Shown here: positions 1-7,432 of the stretch, in pieces | Layout of the letters: every line of letters begins with the position of its first letter | Position numbering within the stretch: position 1 is the first letter of the stretch | Source of the DNA: Candidatus Kerfeldbacteria bacterium | GTDB taxonomy: Bacteria; Patescibacteriota; Patescibacteriia; SBBC01 | Direction of reading: 5' to 3' | Assembly (NCBI GenBank): GCA_903854795.1 | Contig: CAINXF010000054.1 | Span: 1-13,151 of the forward strand | DNA length: 13,151 nt | Position numbers and translations under genes: made by a program | The notes under the pieces: model-generated | The model's database searches: none | Told to the model about the DNA's origin: nothing | Seen by the model: the letters and a program-made list of their open reading frames with translations, nothing else

Positions 1-21
1 CGTCCATCCGTAGGAGGATTC

Positions 22-384
22 ATGACACGACTCCGCATATCCTGTTTGCTGGTTCTCCTCCTCCTTGTCGCCGGGAGGGACAGGGCGGGAGCGCAGAACC
101 CGGACCCGACCGCACCCGCGAAATACGGGTTTGCCTTCCGGAATTTCGTCGACAGCATGTACTCGTGGGACATCTACTGTCATTCGTTCTTCGGCGTTCC
201 TCTCGATCCGAACCTCACCTGGGCCACCGCGACGTTTGACCGCCTCTTCTACGAGCTCGCGTTCAAGACAAAGATACTGTTTTCCCCGCCGGCCGCCGAC
301 CTCGGTGTCAGCATGCCTAAGCTTAACAAGTATGAAGGATACATGAGTGGTCGTACGCAAGGTGTGGTATCGTTAAGGACATAA
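22..384 (+). CDS. Small predicted secreted protein, unknown function
   Basis: I do not recognise this 120-residue protein. It has a signal-peptide-like start: basic residues at 3 and 5, a leucine/valine-rich core at about 8-17, and a possible signal peptidase site after A24 (AGA before Q25). The Arg-Asp-Arg at 19-21 is unusual for that part of a signal peptide. The mature part is rich in aromatics and has two cysteines at most, with no motif I can name. The start is well supported by a strong Shine-Dalgarno (TAGGAGGA) just upstream of the ATG, which most genes in this window lack. It ends 7 nt before the ABC ATPase, so it is probably co-transcribed and may be an extracytoplasmic partner of that transporter; this is inference. 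It could also be a shortened gene, since the last 20 residues look low in character. Confidence is moderate that it is a gene and low for any role. Confidence 0.55.
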   Translation: MTRLRISCLLVLLLLVAGRDRAGAQNPDPTAPAKYGFAFRNFVDSMYSWDIYCHSFFGVPLDPNLTWATATFDRLFYELAFKTKILFSPPAADLGVSMPKLNKYEGYMSGRTQGVVSLRT

Positions 385-391
385 CGAGCAC

Positions 392-1090
392 ATGTCCGAC
401 GTTTCCTCCATCATTTCCGCTACGAACCTCAATAAAACCTACCATCTCGGTGAGGTCAAGGTGTGTGCACTGCAGGACGTCTCGCTCGACATCAATGCGG
501 GCGATTTCGTCGTGATCACCGGTCGTAACGGCGCCGGCAAATCGACGCTCATGCACAATCTCGCCGTCCTCGACCGTCCGGATTCCGGCGAGATCATCAT
601 CAACGGTAACGACGTCACGAAGATGACGAAGGAACAGCGGACCGAACTTCGGCTCCGACACCTCGGGTACATCTTCCAGGAATACGCGCTCATCGCCGAG
701 CTCTCCGCGCTCGAGAACGTCATGCTCCCGGCGATGATGCTCGGGCCGACGCGCGTAGCACGTGCGAAGGCGCAGCAGCTCCTCATGACGTTCGGCCTTC
801 AGCACCATATGGACCACCTACCGAGCCAACTGTCCGGCGGACAACAGCAGAAGCTCGCGATCGCACGGGCGCTCATCAACGATCCCGTACTCCTCTTCGC
901 GGACGAGCCGACCGCGAACCTCGATTCAGTGGCAGCACATGAGGTGCTCGAGATCTTCCAACGACTCAATAATGACGGCGGCCATACGATCGTCATGGTG
1001 ACCCACGAACCAGAAGAGACCGCTTACGCGAACCGGCTCGTCCAGCTCGTCGACGGCCGCATCGTGTCGGACGAACGGAGGCGCGCATGA
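392..1090 (+). CDS. ABC transporter ATP-binding protein, MacB/LolD type
   Basis: This 232-residue protein is a complete ABC ATPase that would power the permease encoded next. All nucleotide-binding motifs are present: Walker A GRNGAGKST at 44-52, Q-loop Q96, signature LSGGQQQKLAIARAL at 147-161, Walker B LLFADEP at 167-173 with catalytic E172, D-loop NLD at 176-178 and H-loop H205. Length and motif spacing fit the MacB/LolD/FtsE group, which works with FtsX-like permeases in lipoprotein release, peptide or drug export, or mechanical signalling across the membrane. The substrate cannot be read from sequence. An AAGGA lies about 12 nt upstream of the ATG, a loose ribosome binding site. The stop overlaps the permease start as ATGA, which indicates translational coupling. 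Confidence 0.95.
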   Translation: MSDVSSIISATNLNKTYHLGEVKVCALQDVSLDINAGDFVVITGRNGAGKSTLMHNLAVLDRPDSGEIIINGNDVTKMTKEQRTELRLRHLGYIFQEYALIAELSALENVMLPAMMLGPTRVARAKAQQLLMTFGLQHHMDHLPSQLSGGQQQKLAIARALINDPVLLFADEPTANLDSVAAHEVLEIFQRLNNDGGHTIVMVTHEPEETAYANRLVQLVDGRIVSDERRRA

Positions 1091-2292
1091 AGCGGCACGA
1101 AGCGAAAATTCCGTTCTTCCTCATTTGGCGCTTTACCACAAGAAGCAACAAGTGGACGCTCGGGCTCACGATCTTCCTTATGGGCGTCGCGTTCATCAAC
1201 CTCGTCTTCATGACCTCGCTGTTCAACGGCATCATCGAAGGAAGCAACGACCAGATCATCAACACCTATGTCGGGAACGTCGAGATCGGACCGTCCGATC
1301 ACCTCGATACGATCACGCACGCGAGCGACGTCGCCGCGATCGCGCGCCGCACCGATACGGTGACCGGCGTCAGTGCACAAATGGAGGTTCCGGCAACGAT
1401 GAAATTCGGCACGATCGAACTTTCGCGTTCGGTCGTCGCAGTCGATCCTGATCAGGAAACAATGGTCACCAACATGTCGAAGCACATGGTCGAAGGTTCG
1501 TACCTGCAAAAGGACGACACTGACGGCATCATGATCGGCATCCAGCTCGCGGGTGGTCCCGACGTCGAGCTCAACATGTCATCGCTCAAGGGCGTGCACG
1601 CCGGGGACAACGTGCAACTGACAGCCGGGGCCGTCACGAAGGAATTCACGGTACGCGGGATCTACAATACGAAGTTCATGAACGGCGATTCACGCGCATT
1701 CATCACGCAGCAGGCGCTTGCGACGCTCATGCCATCGCTCAACGACCAGGCGACCATCATCATCGTCAAGACCGAAAAAAAAGACGATGAGCGGAAGGTC
1801 ATCGACGCGCTGAAGATCAACGGCGTCACCGGCACCTTTACGACATGGGTTGACTACGCCGGGGTCATGAAATCGGTGACGAAAAGCTTCCTCAGCATCA
1901 ACGTGCTCATGTCGTTCGTCGCGATCATGATCGCCGCGATCACCATCTTCATTGTGATCTACATCGATATCACCGACAAACGACGTCAGATCGGCATCCT
2001 CCGTGCGATCGGCATCAAGCCGTGGATCATACGTATGGCGTACGTCCTGCAATCCGCCGTCTATTCGTTCTTCGGCGTGCTTATCGGCACGGGATTGTTC
2101 TTCGGCGTGATCGTCCCGTACTTCGTTGCACATCCGTTCGCACTACCGATCGCCGACGTGACGCTCATCATCGACCCCGCGGACTTCATCATCCGCGCCG
2201 AATCGATCATGCTCGTCGCGCTCGTATCGGGTCTGATTCCTGCGATCTTCGTGACGCGCATGAAGATCCTGAACGCGATCCTCGGAAAATAG
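1087..2292 (+). CDS. ABC transporter permease, MacB/FtsX family
   Basis: This 401-residue membrane protein is the permease partner of the preceding ATPase. It has the classic MacB/LolC layout: one N-terminal membrane helix at about 23-45, a large extracytoplasmic domain at about 46-265 (MacB periplasmic-core-like), and three C-terminal helices at about 272-294, 318-345 and 374-391. Between the second and third helices lies the typical cytoplasmic segment DKRRQIGILRAIGIKPW, the conserved coupling region of FtsX-domain permeases. Two such chains would pair with two ATPases. Candidate jobs are export or release of a lipid-linked or peptide substrate, or signal transmission. The ATG sits within the TGA of the upstream gene. 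The next gene begins about 45 nt later and appears to have its own promoter, so the transporter unit probably ends here. Confidence 0.92.
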   Translation: MKRHEAKIPFFLIWRFTTRSNKWTLGLTIFLMGVAFINLVFMTSLFNGIIEGSNDQIINTYVGNVEIGPSDHLDTITHASDVAAIARRTDTVTGVSAQMEVPATMKFGTIELSRSVVAVDPDQETMVTNMSKHMVEGSYLQKDDTDGIMIGIQLAGGPDVELNMSSLKGVHAGDNVQLTAGAVTKEFTVRGIYNTKFMNGDSRAFITQQALATLMPSLNDQATIIIVKTEKKDDERKVIDALKINGVTGTFTTWVDYAGVMKSVTKSFLSINVLMSFVAIMIAAITIFIVIYIDITDKRRQIGILRAIGIKPWIIRMAYVLQSAVYSFFGVLIGTGLFFGVIVPYFVAHPFALPIADVTLIIDPADFIIRAESIMLVALVSGLIPAIFVTRMKILNAILGK

Positions 2293-2301
2293 CATCTCCG
2301 C

Positions 2302-2331
2302 ATGGCAATTCGGACGCTTTATTGCTATTCT
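2302..2331 (+). promoter_or_regulatory. Candidate extended -10 promoter for the EamA-swivel operon
   Basis: An extended -10 element TGCTATTCT lies at 2323-2331 (TG at 2323, hexamer TATTCT at 2326-2331). A weak -35-like ATGGCA at 2302-2307 sits 18 nt upstream. The ATG chosen for the next gene is at 2338, only 7 nt after the -10 hexamer, so transcription could start at or very near the start codon and give a leaderless mRNA. This is a motif match by eye. Confidence 0.4.
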
Positions 2332-2337
2332 TGTCGT

Positions 2338-2760
2338 ATGTGGCTCACCTACGCGATATTCTCGGCACTGTTCGCGGCGCTCGTCGCGATCTTCGGCAAG
2401 CTCGGCCTCTCGAAGGTCGATTCGACGCTCGCCACGACGATTCGCTCGATCATCATGGCCTTGTTCCTCATCATGGTCACGCTCTCGCTGAAAAAGTTCA
2501 GCGGATTCTCGCTACACTCGTTCACCTCGAAACAATGGATCTACATCGTGCTCGCGGGCGTCGCGGGAGCGCTGTCGTGGCTGTTCTACTTCGCCGCGCT
2601 CAAATCGGGACAAGCGACGAAAGTAGCGGCGATCGATCGTTTGAGCATCGTCTTCGTGCTCATCCTTGCGATAATGTTCCTCGGTGAATCATTCAAGGTG
2701 AAGCCCGCGATCGGGGCGGCGCTCATGGCGATCGGGGCGATACTGATGACGATCAAATAG
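2338..2760 (+). CDS. EamA/DMT-family transporter, single-domain
   Basis: This 140-residue protein is almost entirely hydrophobic, with about four to five membrane segments. The ending, with a glycine- and alanine-rich last helix after a short FLGESFKVKPAIG loop, is typical of the EamA half-domain. Usual EamA/DMT carriers have two such halves in about 300 residues. This is a single half, so it probably works as a dimer, as small multidrug resistance proteins do. The family moves metabolites, amino acids or drugs; the substrate here is unknown. An upstream in-frame ATG at 2302 would add 12 residues that look non-membrane and would overlap the candidate promoter. I prefer 2338, which begins MWLTYAIFSALFAAL as in relatives. 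Its stop lies 1 nt before swivel protein A, so the two are probably translated from one message. Confidence 0.85.
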   Translation: MWLTYAIFSALFAALVAIFGKLGLSKVDSTLATTIRSIIMALFLIMVTLSLKKFSGFSLHSFTSKQWIYIVLAGVAGALSWLFYFAALKSGQATKVAAIDRLSIVFVLILAIMFLGESFKVKPAIGAALMAIGAILMTIK

Positions 2761-2761
2761 G

Positions 2762-4048
2762 ATGGCGAGCCCTACCCAAATACGAAAGAAGGTTCGGTCC
2801 TACGAATGGGAAAGATGGCTTGAGCGACCGTTCAGTACATTCATGATCTCGCTCTTTGCACATTCAAACGCGCGCAACACCATGGAACGTTTTGGGGTCC
2901 GCGCGGAATACCGCACCTGTCTCTTTCAGGACCAGTGGTGGTACGAGAGCCCGAGTGTCACCACGCCGTTTGCCGAGCAGTTGAAACGGTACGTTAAGAA
3001 CGGCGGGTCCGTGTTCAGGATCGTCAGCATGTGTGAACGGGAGTATGCGCACGGTCTGAAGATGATCGAACGCGCGATCCGTTCAACAGCAACGGTCCAT
3101 GAAAAACTTACGGCGCTTCGGGACGCAGAAGCCAATGTCATACCGTTCATTTGGTTTGCGCATGGATTTGATGATGTCTATACAGAATGGCTCGAACGCG
3201 AAGTGCCAAAATACATACAAGGTGATATAACAAAATACATTGGCGACGTGACGCTACCGAATAAGTTGACGGCGATCGGTCGGATGGAACAGGCGATGCG
3301 CCGTGGTGTCGATCCATCAAAAATAGTTCATGAATTTGGATGGATGAAATCCCGAAATGGTTTTTCGGGTGAATTTACGATCGCTGAAGTTAGAAAAGAA
3401 CAGCGGCAGATCATGCGAAAGCAAAAACCAGCGCATCATCGAGAGGTAGTCCCGAACAAACTACGCGCGCTAGTTTATCAGGCGCGTGAAGTTGTGTATC
3501 TACGCACGCTCCGCACCGACGCCGTGCTTGAAATTCTCATGCGCTCCCGACCGATCATTCTCGAAACAGCCGCACATTTCGGCATGTCATTTCACGAAGT
3601 GGCATCACACTCGATCCATGACCTGATCCTCAACAATGTGACACCATACCCCACCACGTACTTTGCAACGGATGGGTACGATTTTGCGTTCTACCACTCT
3701 CCGCTCATCACGCAACAGCGACGGATCATGACGAGCGTCAAAGGCACCATCGCATTTGCAGGAACGATCCGAGGGCGTGTCTGCGTCGTGAAAAACGCCG
3801 AGGAAGGCGCAAAGGTGCGGAAAGGCGACATTCTTGTCGCACCGATGACCTTCCCCTCGCTCATCATGGCGATGCAGCGCGCGGCGGCGTTCGTCACCGA
3901 CGAAGGTGGCCTCACCTGTCATGCCGCGATCGTCGCCCGCGAGATGCATAAACCATGCATCGTCGGTACGAAGCATGCTACACAAACACTGAAAGATGGT
4001 GACATGGTCGAAGTGGACGCGAACAAGGGAATAGTAACAAAGATTTAA
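2762..4048 (+). CDS. Phosphohistidine-swivel protein A (PEP-utilizing mobile domain)
   Basis: This 428-residue protein ends in a clear PEP-utilizing-enzyme mobile domain (about 327-428), the swivel that carries phosphate on a histidine in PEP synthase, PPDK and rifampin phosphotransferase. The motif TDEGGLTCHAAIVARE includes the predicted phospho-acceptor H387, followed by KPCIVGTKHAT and a DGDMVEVDANKG ending, all canonical. The first ~325 residues lack an ATP-binding PPDK_N domain. They look helical and resemble the linker or substrate-binding region that precedes the swivel in these enzymes, including an ERPFSTF stretch near the start and a REVVYLRTLRTD helix before the swivel. It would need phosphate from another protein, most likely E (9738-10679). 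It starts 1 nt after the EamA gene with no clear Shine-Dalgarno. The middle of the gene (about 3060-3480) is visibly AT-richer than its neighbours. Confidence 0.85.
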   Translation: MASPTQIRKKVRSYEWERWLERPFSTFMISLFAHSNARNTMERFGVRAEYRTCLFQDQWWYESPSVTTPFAEQLKRYVKNGGSVFRIVSMCEREYAHGLKMIERAIRSTATVHEKLTALRDAEANVIPFIWFAHGFDDVYTEWLEREVPKYIQGDITKYIGDVTLPNKLTAIGRMEQAMRRGVDPSKIVHEFGWMKSRNGFSGEFTIAEVRKEQRQIMRKQKPAHHREVVPNKLRALVYQAREVVYLRTLRTDAVLEILMRSRPIILETAAHFGMSFHEVASHSIHDLILNNVTPYPTTYFATDGYDFAFYHSPLITQQRRIMTSVKGTIAFAGTIRGRVCVVKNAEEGAKVRKGDILVAPMTFPSLIMAMQRAAAFVTDEGGLTCHAAIVAREMHKPCIVGTKHATQTLKDGDMVEVDANKGIVTKI

Positions 4049-4066
4049 CAACTTCAGACTTTCGAC

Positions 4067-4912
4067 ATGCCAGAACAACCACACTTCGAAGCTGATTTCG
4101 TTCGACACAGTGTTTCCGGCTATCGGTCGTATGCGGAGATCGCGGGATCAGAGAATCCGACTGCACCGTTCGATCCAGAACAACAGCTCATACCAGACCT
4201 GACCGAAGCAGGTAAGGCGCTTGCGGAACTAGAAGCTGAGAAATTCTTCGCCGCACTCGACCCGCAGGACACCACGGTGTTCTTTGTCTCGAGCAACGAA
4301 GCGCGTGCTTTGGAAACGGCGAACATCTACCGGAAGATCGCGCATGAAAAAGGCTTCGAGGTGCAGCGACCGGAGCACGTCAGAAGCGAAATCGCGGCAC
4401 AGATCGGCGGGGGTGAGATCCGGACGTTGGACACGCTTTCGCCGAATTACACAAACATGTTATATAGCACGATATTCAATCCAGAGAAAACGCTCGCGGG
4501 CGTGAATATCGACGCGATGGACGCTGATACCAAGAGGAAATGGGATGAAGGCAGGGCGATCATCCAAGCCGACGACCGCGGCTCGTGGGGCGCGAATTTC
4601 CATGCGCATTCCGTGGCGATGAAGGAGATATTCCCCGAGATCAAGACGTCCGGCGAACTCTTCGAAACCAGTTTCAAGAACATGATGCGCCTGGTCCGTT
4701 TCGGCCAGAAAAAGACGGAGGAAGCCGGGACTGAAAAGAACGTGAAGGTATTGGGGTTCAGCCATGAAAATTACGTGCTTGCCGCGCTGGAGCGGTACTT
4801 TCAGGAACAAGGCATGAAAAACTGCGAGGTTATTCGTTTCGCCGTCGACGATGCTGCTGAAAAAAGCGCCATCCGCGGTACGTTCAGAGGAAAAACCGCT
4901 GACATCGAATAA
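4067..4912 (+). CDS. Histidine phosphatase superfamily protein
   Basis: This 281-residue protein has the core of the histidine phosphatase (phosphoglycerate-mutase-like) fold. An FVRHS motif places the nucleophile at H14 with R13, an unusual RHS in place of RHG. LTEAGKALAEL follows at 45-55, then VSSNEARALETA with the phosphate-binding R80, and a C-terminal GFSHEN that supplies the second histidine, H233. These enzymes remove phosphate from small molecules or proteins through a phosphohistidine intermediate. The ~100-residue insert between the two halves is longer than in minimal members and may set the substrate. It lies 18 nt after swivel protein A and 1 nt before swivel protein B, so it is likely co-transcribed and may reverse or finish a reaction of those proteins; that link is inference. 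The start ATG has no clear Shine-Dalgarno. Confidence 0.85.
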   Translation: MPEQPHFEADFVRHSVSGYRSYAEIAGSENPTAPFDPEQQLIPDLTEAGKALAELEAEKFFAALDPQDTTVFFVSSNEARALETANIYRKIAHEKGFEVQRPEHVRSEIAAQIGGGEIRTLDTLSPNYTNMLYSTIFNPEKTLAGVNIDAMDADTKRKWDEGRAIIQADDRGSWGANFHAHSVAMKEIFPEIKTSGELFETSFKNMMRLVRFGQKKTEEAGTEKNVKVLGFSHENYVLAALERYFQEQGMKNCEVIRFAVDDAAEKSAIRGTFRGKTADIE

Positions 4913-4913
4913 A

Positions 4914-5927
4914 ATGGCCACGCAATGGAAAGAGTACTTGACCCGGCCATATGACCTATTGGGTACCTCGCTGTGGGTTCAGTGGTATGCATCACCACAG
5001 ATCAAGAAGGTCGTAGGCACAACACTGACAAAAGCGCGCTGCATCGAGTTACCGACGAAAAGCGTGGTGCAGTATCGGGACGATTGCGAGCTTGCGCGTT
5101 TCGAAAATGCGATTAGGCGCATCACAGAAAAGAGCCCGGGAAAGGTCCGGGCAATTTTGCGGCAAGCCCAACGCGTCAACCGTCGTGCGATCGCCGTCCT
5201 TAACAAAGAGAAACCCACACGCAGCTTGAATGAAGAAATTCGATTCCTTACCGACCTCGGCGTGTTCGCGACGGTGCTTCCGTTCTTCATTGGCCGCTAC
5301 CTGTCGGGAGATCGTACTCGCGAACGATCGCAACTGCTAGCACTCCGCACGCATTCCTATTATCTGCAGTACCAACAAAAGGTCATACATCCATTAGCCA
5401 AGGTTTTCATACGTTCTCGAGGCTATCCTTCGATTATCGCAGGTGATTGTACGGCTTACGAGCTTCTCTCGGGATCGTTCGACGGAGCAATACGTCGTCA
5501 TGCTCTTCGGCTCAAAGGACGACTATTCGCGTACACCTTTCATAACCACGAGGAAACGGTACGCATGGTGAAATATAAAACGCCTGAAGTGCGATCGATC
5601 CACACTACTATTATTCACGGGCTTACCGCCTATCCCGGAGTAATGCGTGGTCTTGTCCGAATCGTGCACACACGTTCCGACGCACGTGGTATCAGCGCGA
5701 AGCATGTACTTGTTGCCCCGAGCACCAACCCGAACCTCGCGCCGTTCATGAAAAAGGTGGCGGCGATCGTCACCGATGAGGGCGGTATGATCTCGCACGC
5801 TGCCATAATTGCACGTGAGTTGAAAAAACCATGTATCGTCGGTACGAAGAACGCCACTAAGATACTCAAGGACGGTGACCGCGTCGAGGTGGACGCAAGC
5901 CATGGATTTGTAAAAAAACTTCCATGA
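4914..5927 (+). CDS. Phosphohistidine-swivel protein B (PEP-utilizing mobile domain)
   Basis: This 337-residue protein carries a C-terminal swivel domain at about 236-337. The phospho-acceptor is predicted as H295 in TDEGGMISHAAIIARE, followed by KKPCIVGTKNAT and a DGDRVEVDASHG ending. The N-terminal ~235 residues are basic and mostly helical. They begin WKEYLTRPYDLL, which echoes the WLERPFSTF of protein A, so A and B are probably diverged paralogs with different acceptor-binding regions. B is the shortest of the four swivel proteins and has no ATP-binding domain. The frame stays open upstream to an ATG at 4851, but I chose 4914: it follows the phosphatase stop by 1 nt and gives a start matching A, while the longer form would overlap the phosphatase by 62 nt. 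Its stop overlaps the start of C as ATGA. Confidence 0.84.
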   Translation: MATQWKEYLTRPYDLLGTSLWVQWYASPQIKKVVGTTLTKARCIELPTKSVVQYRDDCELARFENAIRRITEKSPGKVRAILRQAQRVNRRAIAVLNKEKPTRSLNEEIRFLTDLGVFATVLPFFIGRYLSGDRTRERSQLLALRTHSYYLQYQQKVIHPLAKVFIRSRGYPSIIAGDCTAYELLSGSFDGAIRRHALRLKGRLFAYTFHNHEETVRMVKYKTPEVRSIHTTIIHGLTAYPGVMRGLVRIVHTRSDARGISAKHVLVAPSTNPNLAPFMKKVAAIVTDEGGMISHAAIIARELKKPCIVGTKNATKILKDGDRVEVDASHGFVKKLP

Positions 5928-7294
5928 AACCTCAGCAAATACTGGCGGACAAGATTTCAGGATTCTCATCGACCATTTTCGGTGTTTCTATTGCGCCCGA
6001 TGTCTGCGTGTGGAACAACCGCCGGAACAACTACAAGATCCCGTTTCACGGCGTCACGGTCGATTCCAAAAAACGCCAAGGCATCGAATGGAACGACCGC
6101 ACGGAGTACCAGCGTATGTCTCGAGCGCTTCTTCGGTCGTTGGACGCACGATCGCTTGAATCGATCGCTTCGATCGCACGAACGATCACCGAAGAAGCCG
6201 ATGCGCTTCATGCCGAAGCGCGATCACTACTGCCGACGCTCCGGACCTTCGACGACCCGGGACTCGCGTGGGAATTTGGAATGTTCATACGCGCATTCCT
6301 TTCATCGTACGGCCTCGGCGTCTTCACGTTTGTCTATGAAGAAACGGTCTCCGAGCATCTCACCGAGCTGCTCCGTGAACGCCATCCGAACGTCGGCGAT
6401 GCGCTCGACCGCGCACTGACATCCCACTATACCAGCTACATGACCCAGAGCACGGACCTACTCCATCACATCGCACGCGCGTCATCGCAGAAACAACGGG
6501 ACAGGATGGTCTCACAATACCAACATAAGTTCTTTTTCCTCGATGCGAGTTACGAGCACGCGCCGACGATCACCCCGAGCGCCATCCTGAAACGCGCGGC
6601 ACATCACGGACGATCGAAGAAAACACGCCACCACAGATCAACGATCGCATTGTCACCTAATGAACGCTCAGTCGTTTCGCTCCTACACCATACCGAGCGA
6701 ATCCGTGACCAGCGAAAACGGATCTGCCAGATCGGGCTGTACGTCATGTTCCGATTCCTCGACGAGGCCGTGCGACGCCACAAAGTCCCGAAACGCCTGG
6801 CCGAACGGACATTCTGGTTCGAGTTTCCCAGGCTGCTTGCACCCACTCCGGCGTTCCGAAAAAAACTTTCCACTCGAAACGCCGCAACCATGGTATTTTC
6901 TCGCGGCAAATCCTTTCATCAATCAAGCATGTTGCTCCGGGAACGCCGCAATGATGGATCGATGACCACGCTTTCCGGCACACCAGCATCGGTGGGTATC
7001 GCCACAGGAACCGTACGTATCGTCCGCGGCAAACCCGACTTCAGGGCGTTCAAACCGGGCGAGATCCTCGTCACTGAAATGACGCGGCCTGATTTCCTTC
7101 CCATCATGAAGCACGCCATCGCGATCGTGACGGACGAGGGCGGGCTCACCTGCCACGCCGCGATCGTTTCACGTGAGCTCAACATCCCGTGCGTGGTCGG
7201 GACGAAACATGCGACACAGACGTTCAAAAACGGCGACCGGATTGAGGTCAATGCGAATGATGGAGTCGTTAAAAAACTGCAGCACAATAGATAG
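5924..7294 (+). CDS. Phosphohistidine-swivel protein C (PEP-utilizing mobile domain)
   Basis: This 456-residue protein ends in a swivel domain at about 349-456. H411 is the predicted phosphate carrier in TDEGGLTCHAAIVSRE, followed by NIPCVVGTKHAT and a NGDRIEVNANDG ending. Of the other swivels, this one looks closest to that of A (shared GGLTCHAAIV and KHATQT). The N-terminal ~350 residues lack PPDK_N motifs and appear helical. A strongly basic, histidine-rich stretch lies at about 223-242 (HHGRSKKTRHH), and the helix TERIRDQRKRICQIG precedes the swivel, as in the central region of rifampin-phosphotransferase-like enzymes. It is translationally coupled to B by an ATGA overlap and is the last gene of the run. 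A weak hairpin follows at 7316. The substrate is unknown. Confidence 0.84.
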   Translation: MKPQQILADKISGFSSTIFGVSIAPDVCVWNNRRNNYKIPFHGVTVDSKKRQGIEWNDRTEYQRMSRALLRSLDARSLESIASIARTITEEADALHAEARSLLPTLRTFDDPGLAWEFGMFIRAFLSSYGLGVFTFVYEETVSEHLTELLRERHPNVGDALDRALTSHYTSYMTQSTDLLHHIARASSQKQRDRMVSQYQHKFFFLDASYEHAPTITPSAILKRAAHHGRSKKTRHHRSTIALSPNERSVVSLLHHTERIRDQRKRICQIGLYVMFRFLDEAVRRHKVPKRLAERTFWFEFPRLLAPTPAFRKKLSTRNAATMVFSRGKSFHQSSMLLRERRNDGSMTTLSGTPASVGIATGTVRIVRGKPDFRAFKPGEILVTEMTRPDFLPIMKHAIAIVTDEGGLTCHAAIVSRELNIPCVVGTKHATQTFKNGDRIEVNANDGVVKKLQHNR

Positions 7295-7315
7295 CCGTCT
7301 TGCTCTTATTACAAT

Positions 7316-7337
7316 GGACATTTTTGTAGAAACGTCC
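7316..7337. repeat. Small imperfect hairpin after swivel gene C
   Basis: GGACATTT and AAACGTCC can pair around a 6-nt loop (TTGTAG), giving 8 positions with one A-C mismatch. It lies 21 nt after the stop of protein C, between that gene and the convergent minus-strand remnant. It could end transcription, but no T-run follows on the plus strand, so I do not call it a terminator. Confidence 0.3.
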
Positions 7338-7432
7338 GATACTTAGCACGCCACATTTGACCCATAATCGATCATCGCTATGACCCCACGAAACATCGAG
7401 AACTTCCCAGAACACGAGCCAGAGCATGAACG

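Noticed and set aside
2022..2687. 221-codon plus-strand frame spanning the permease end and the EamA gene
   Set aside because: It reads as Arg/His-rich out-of-frame sequence, while both overlapped genes have clear membrane-protein character.
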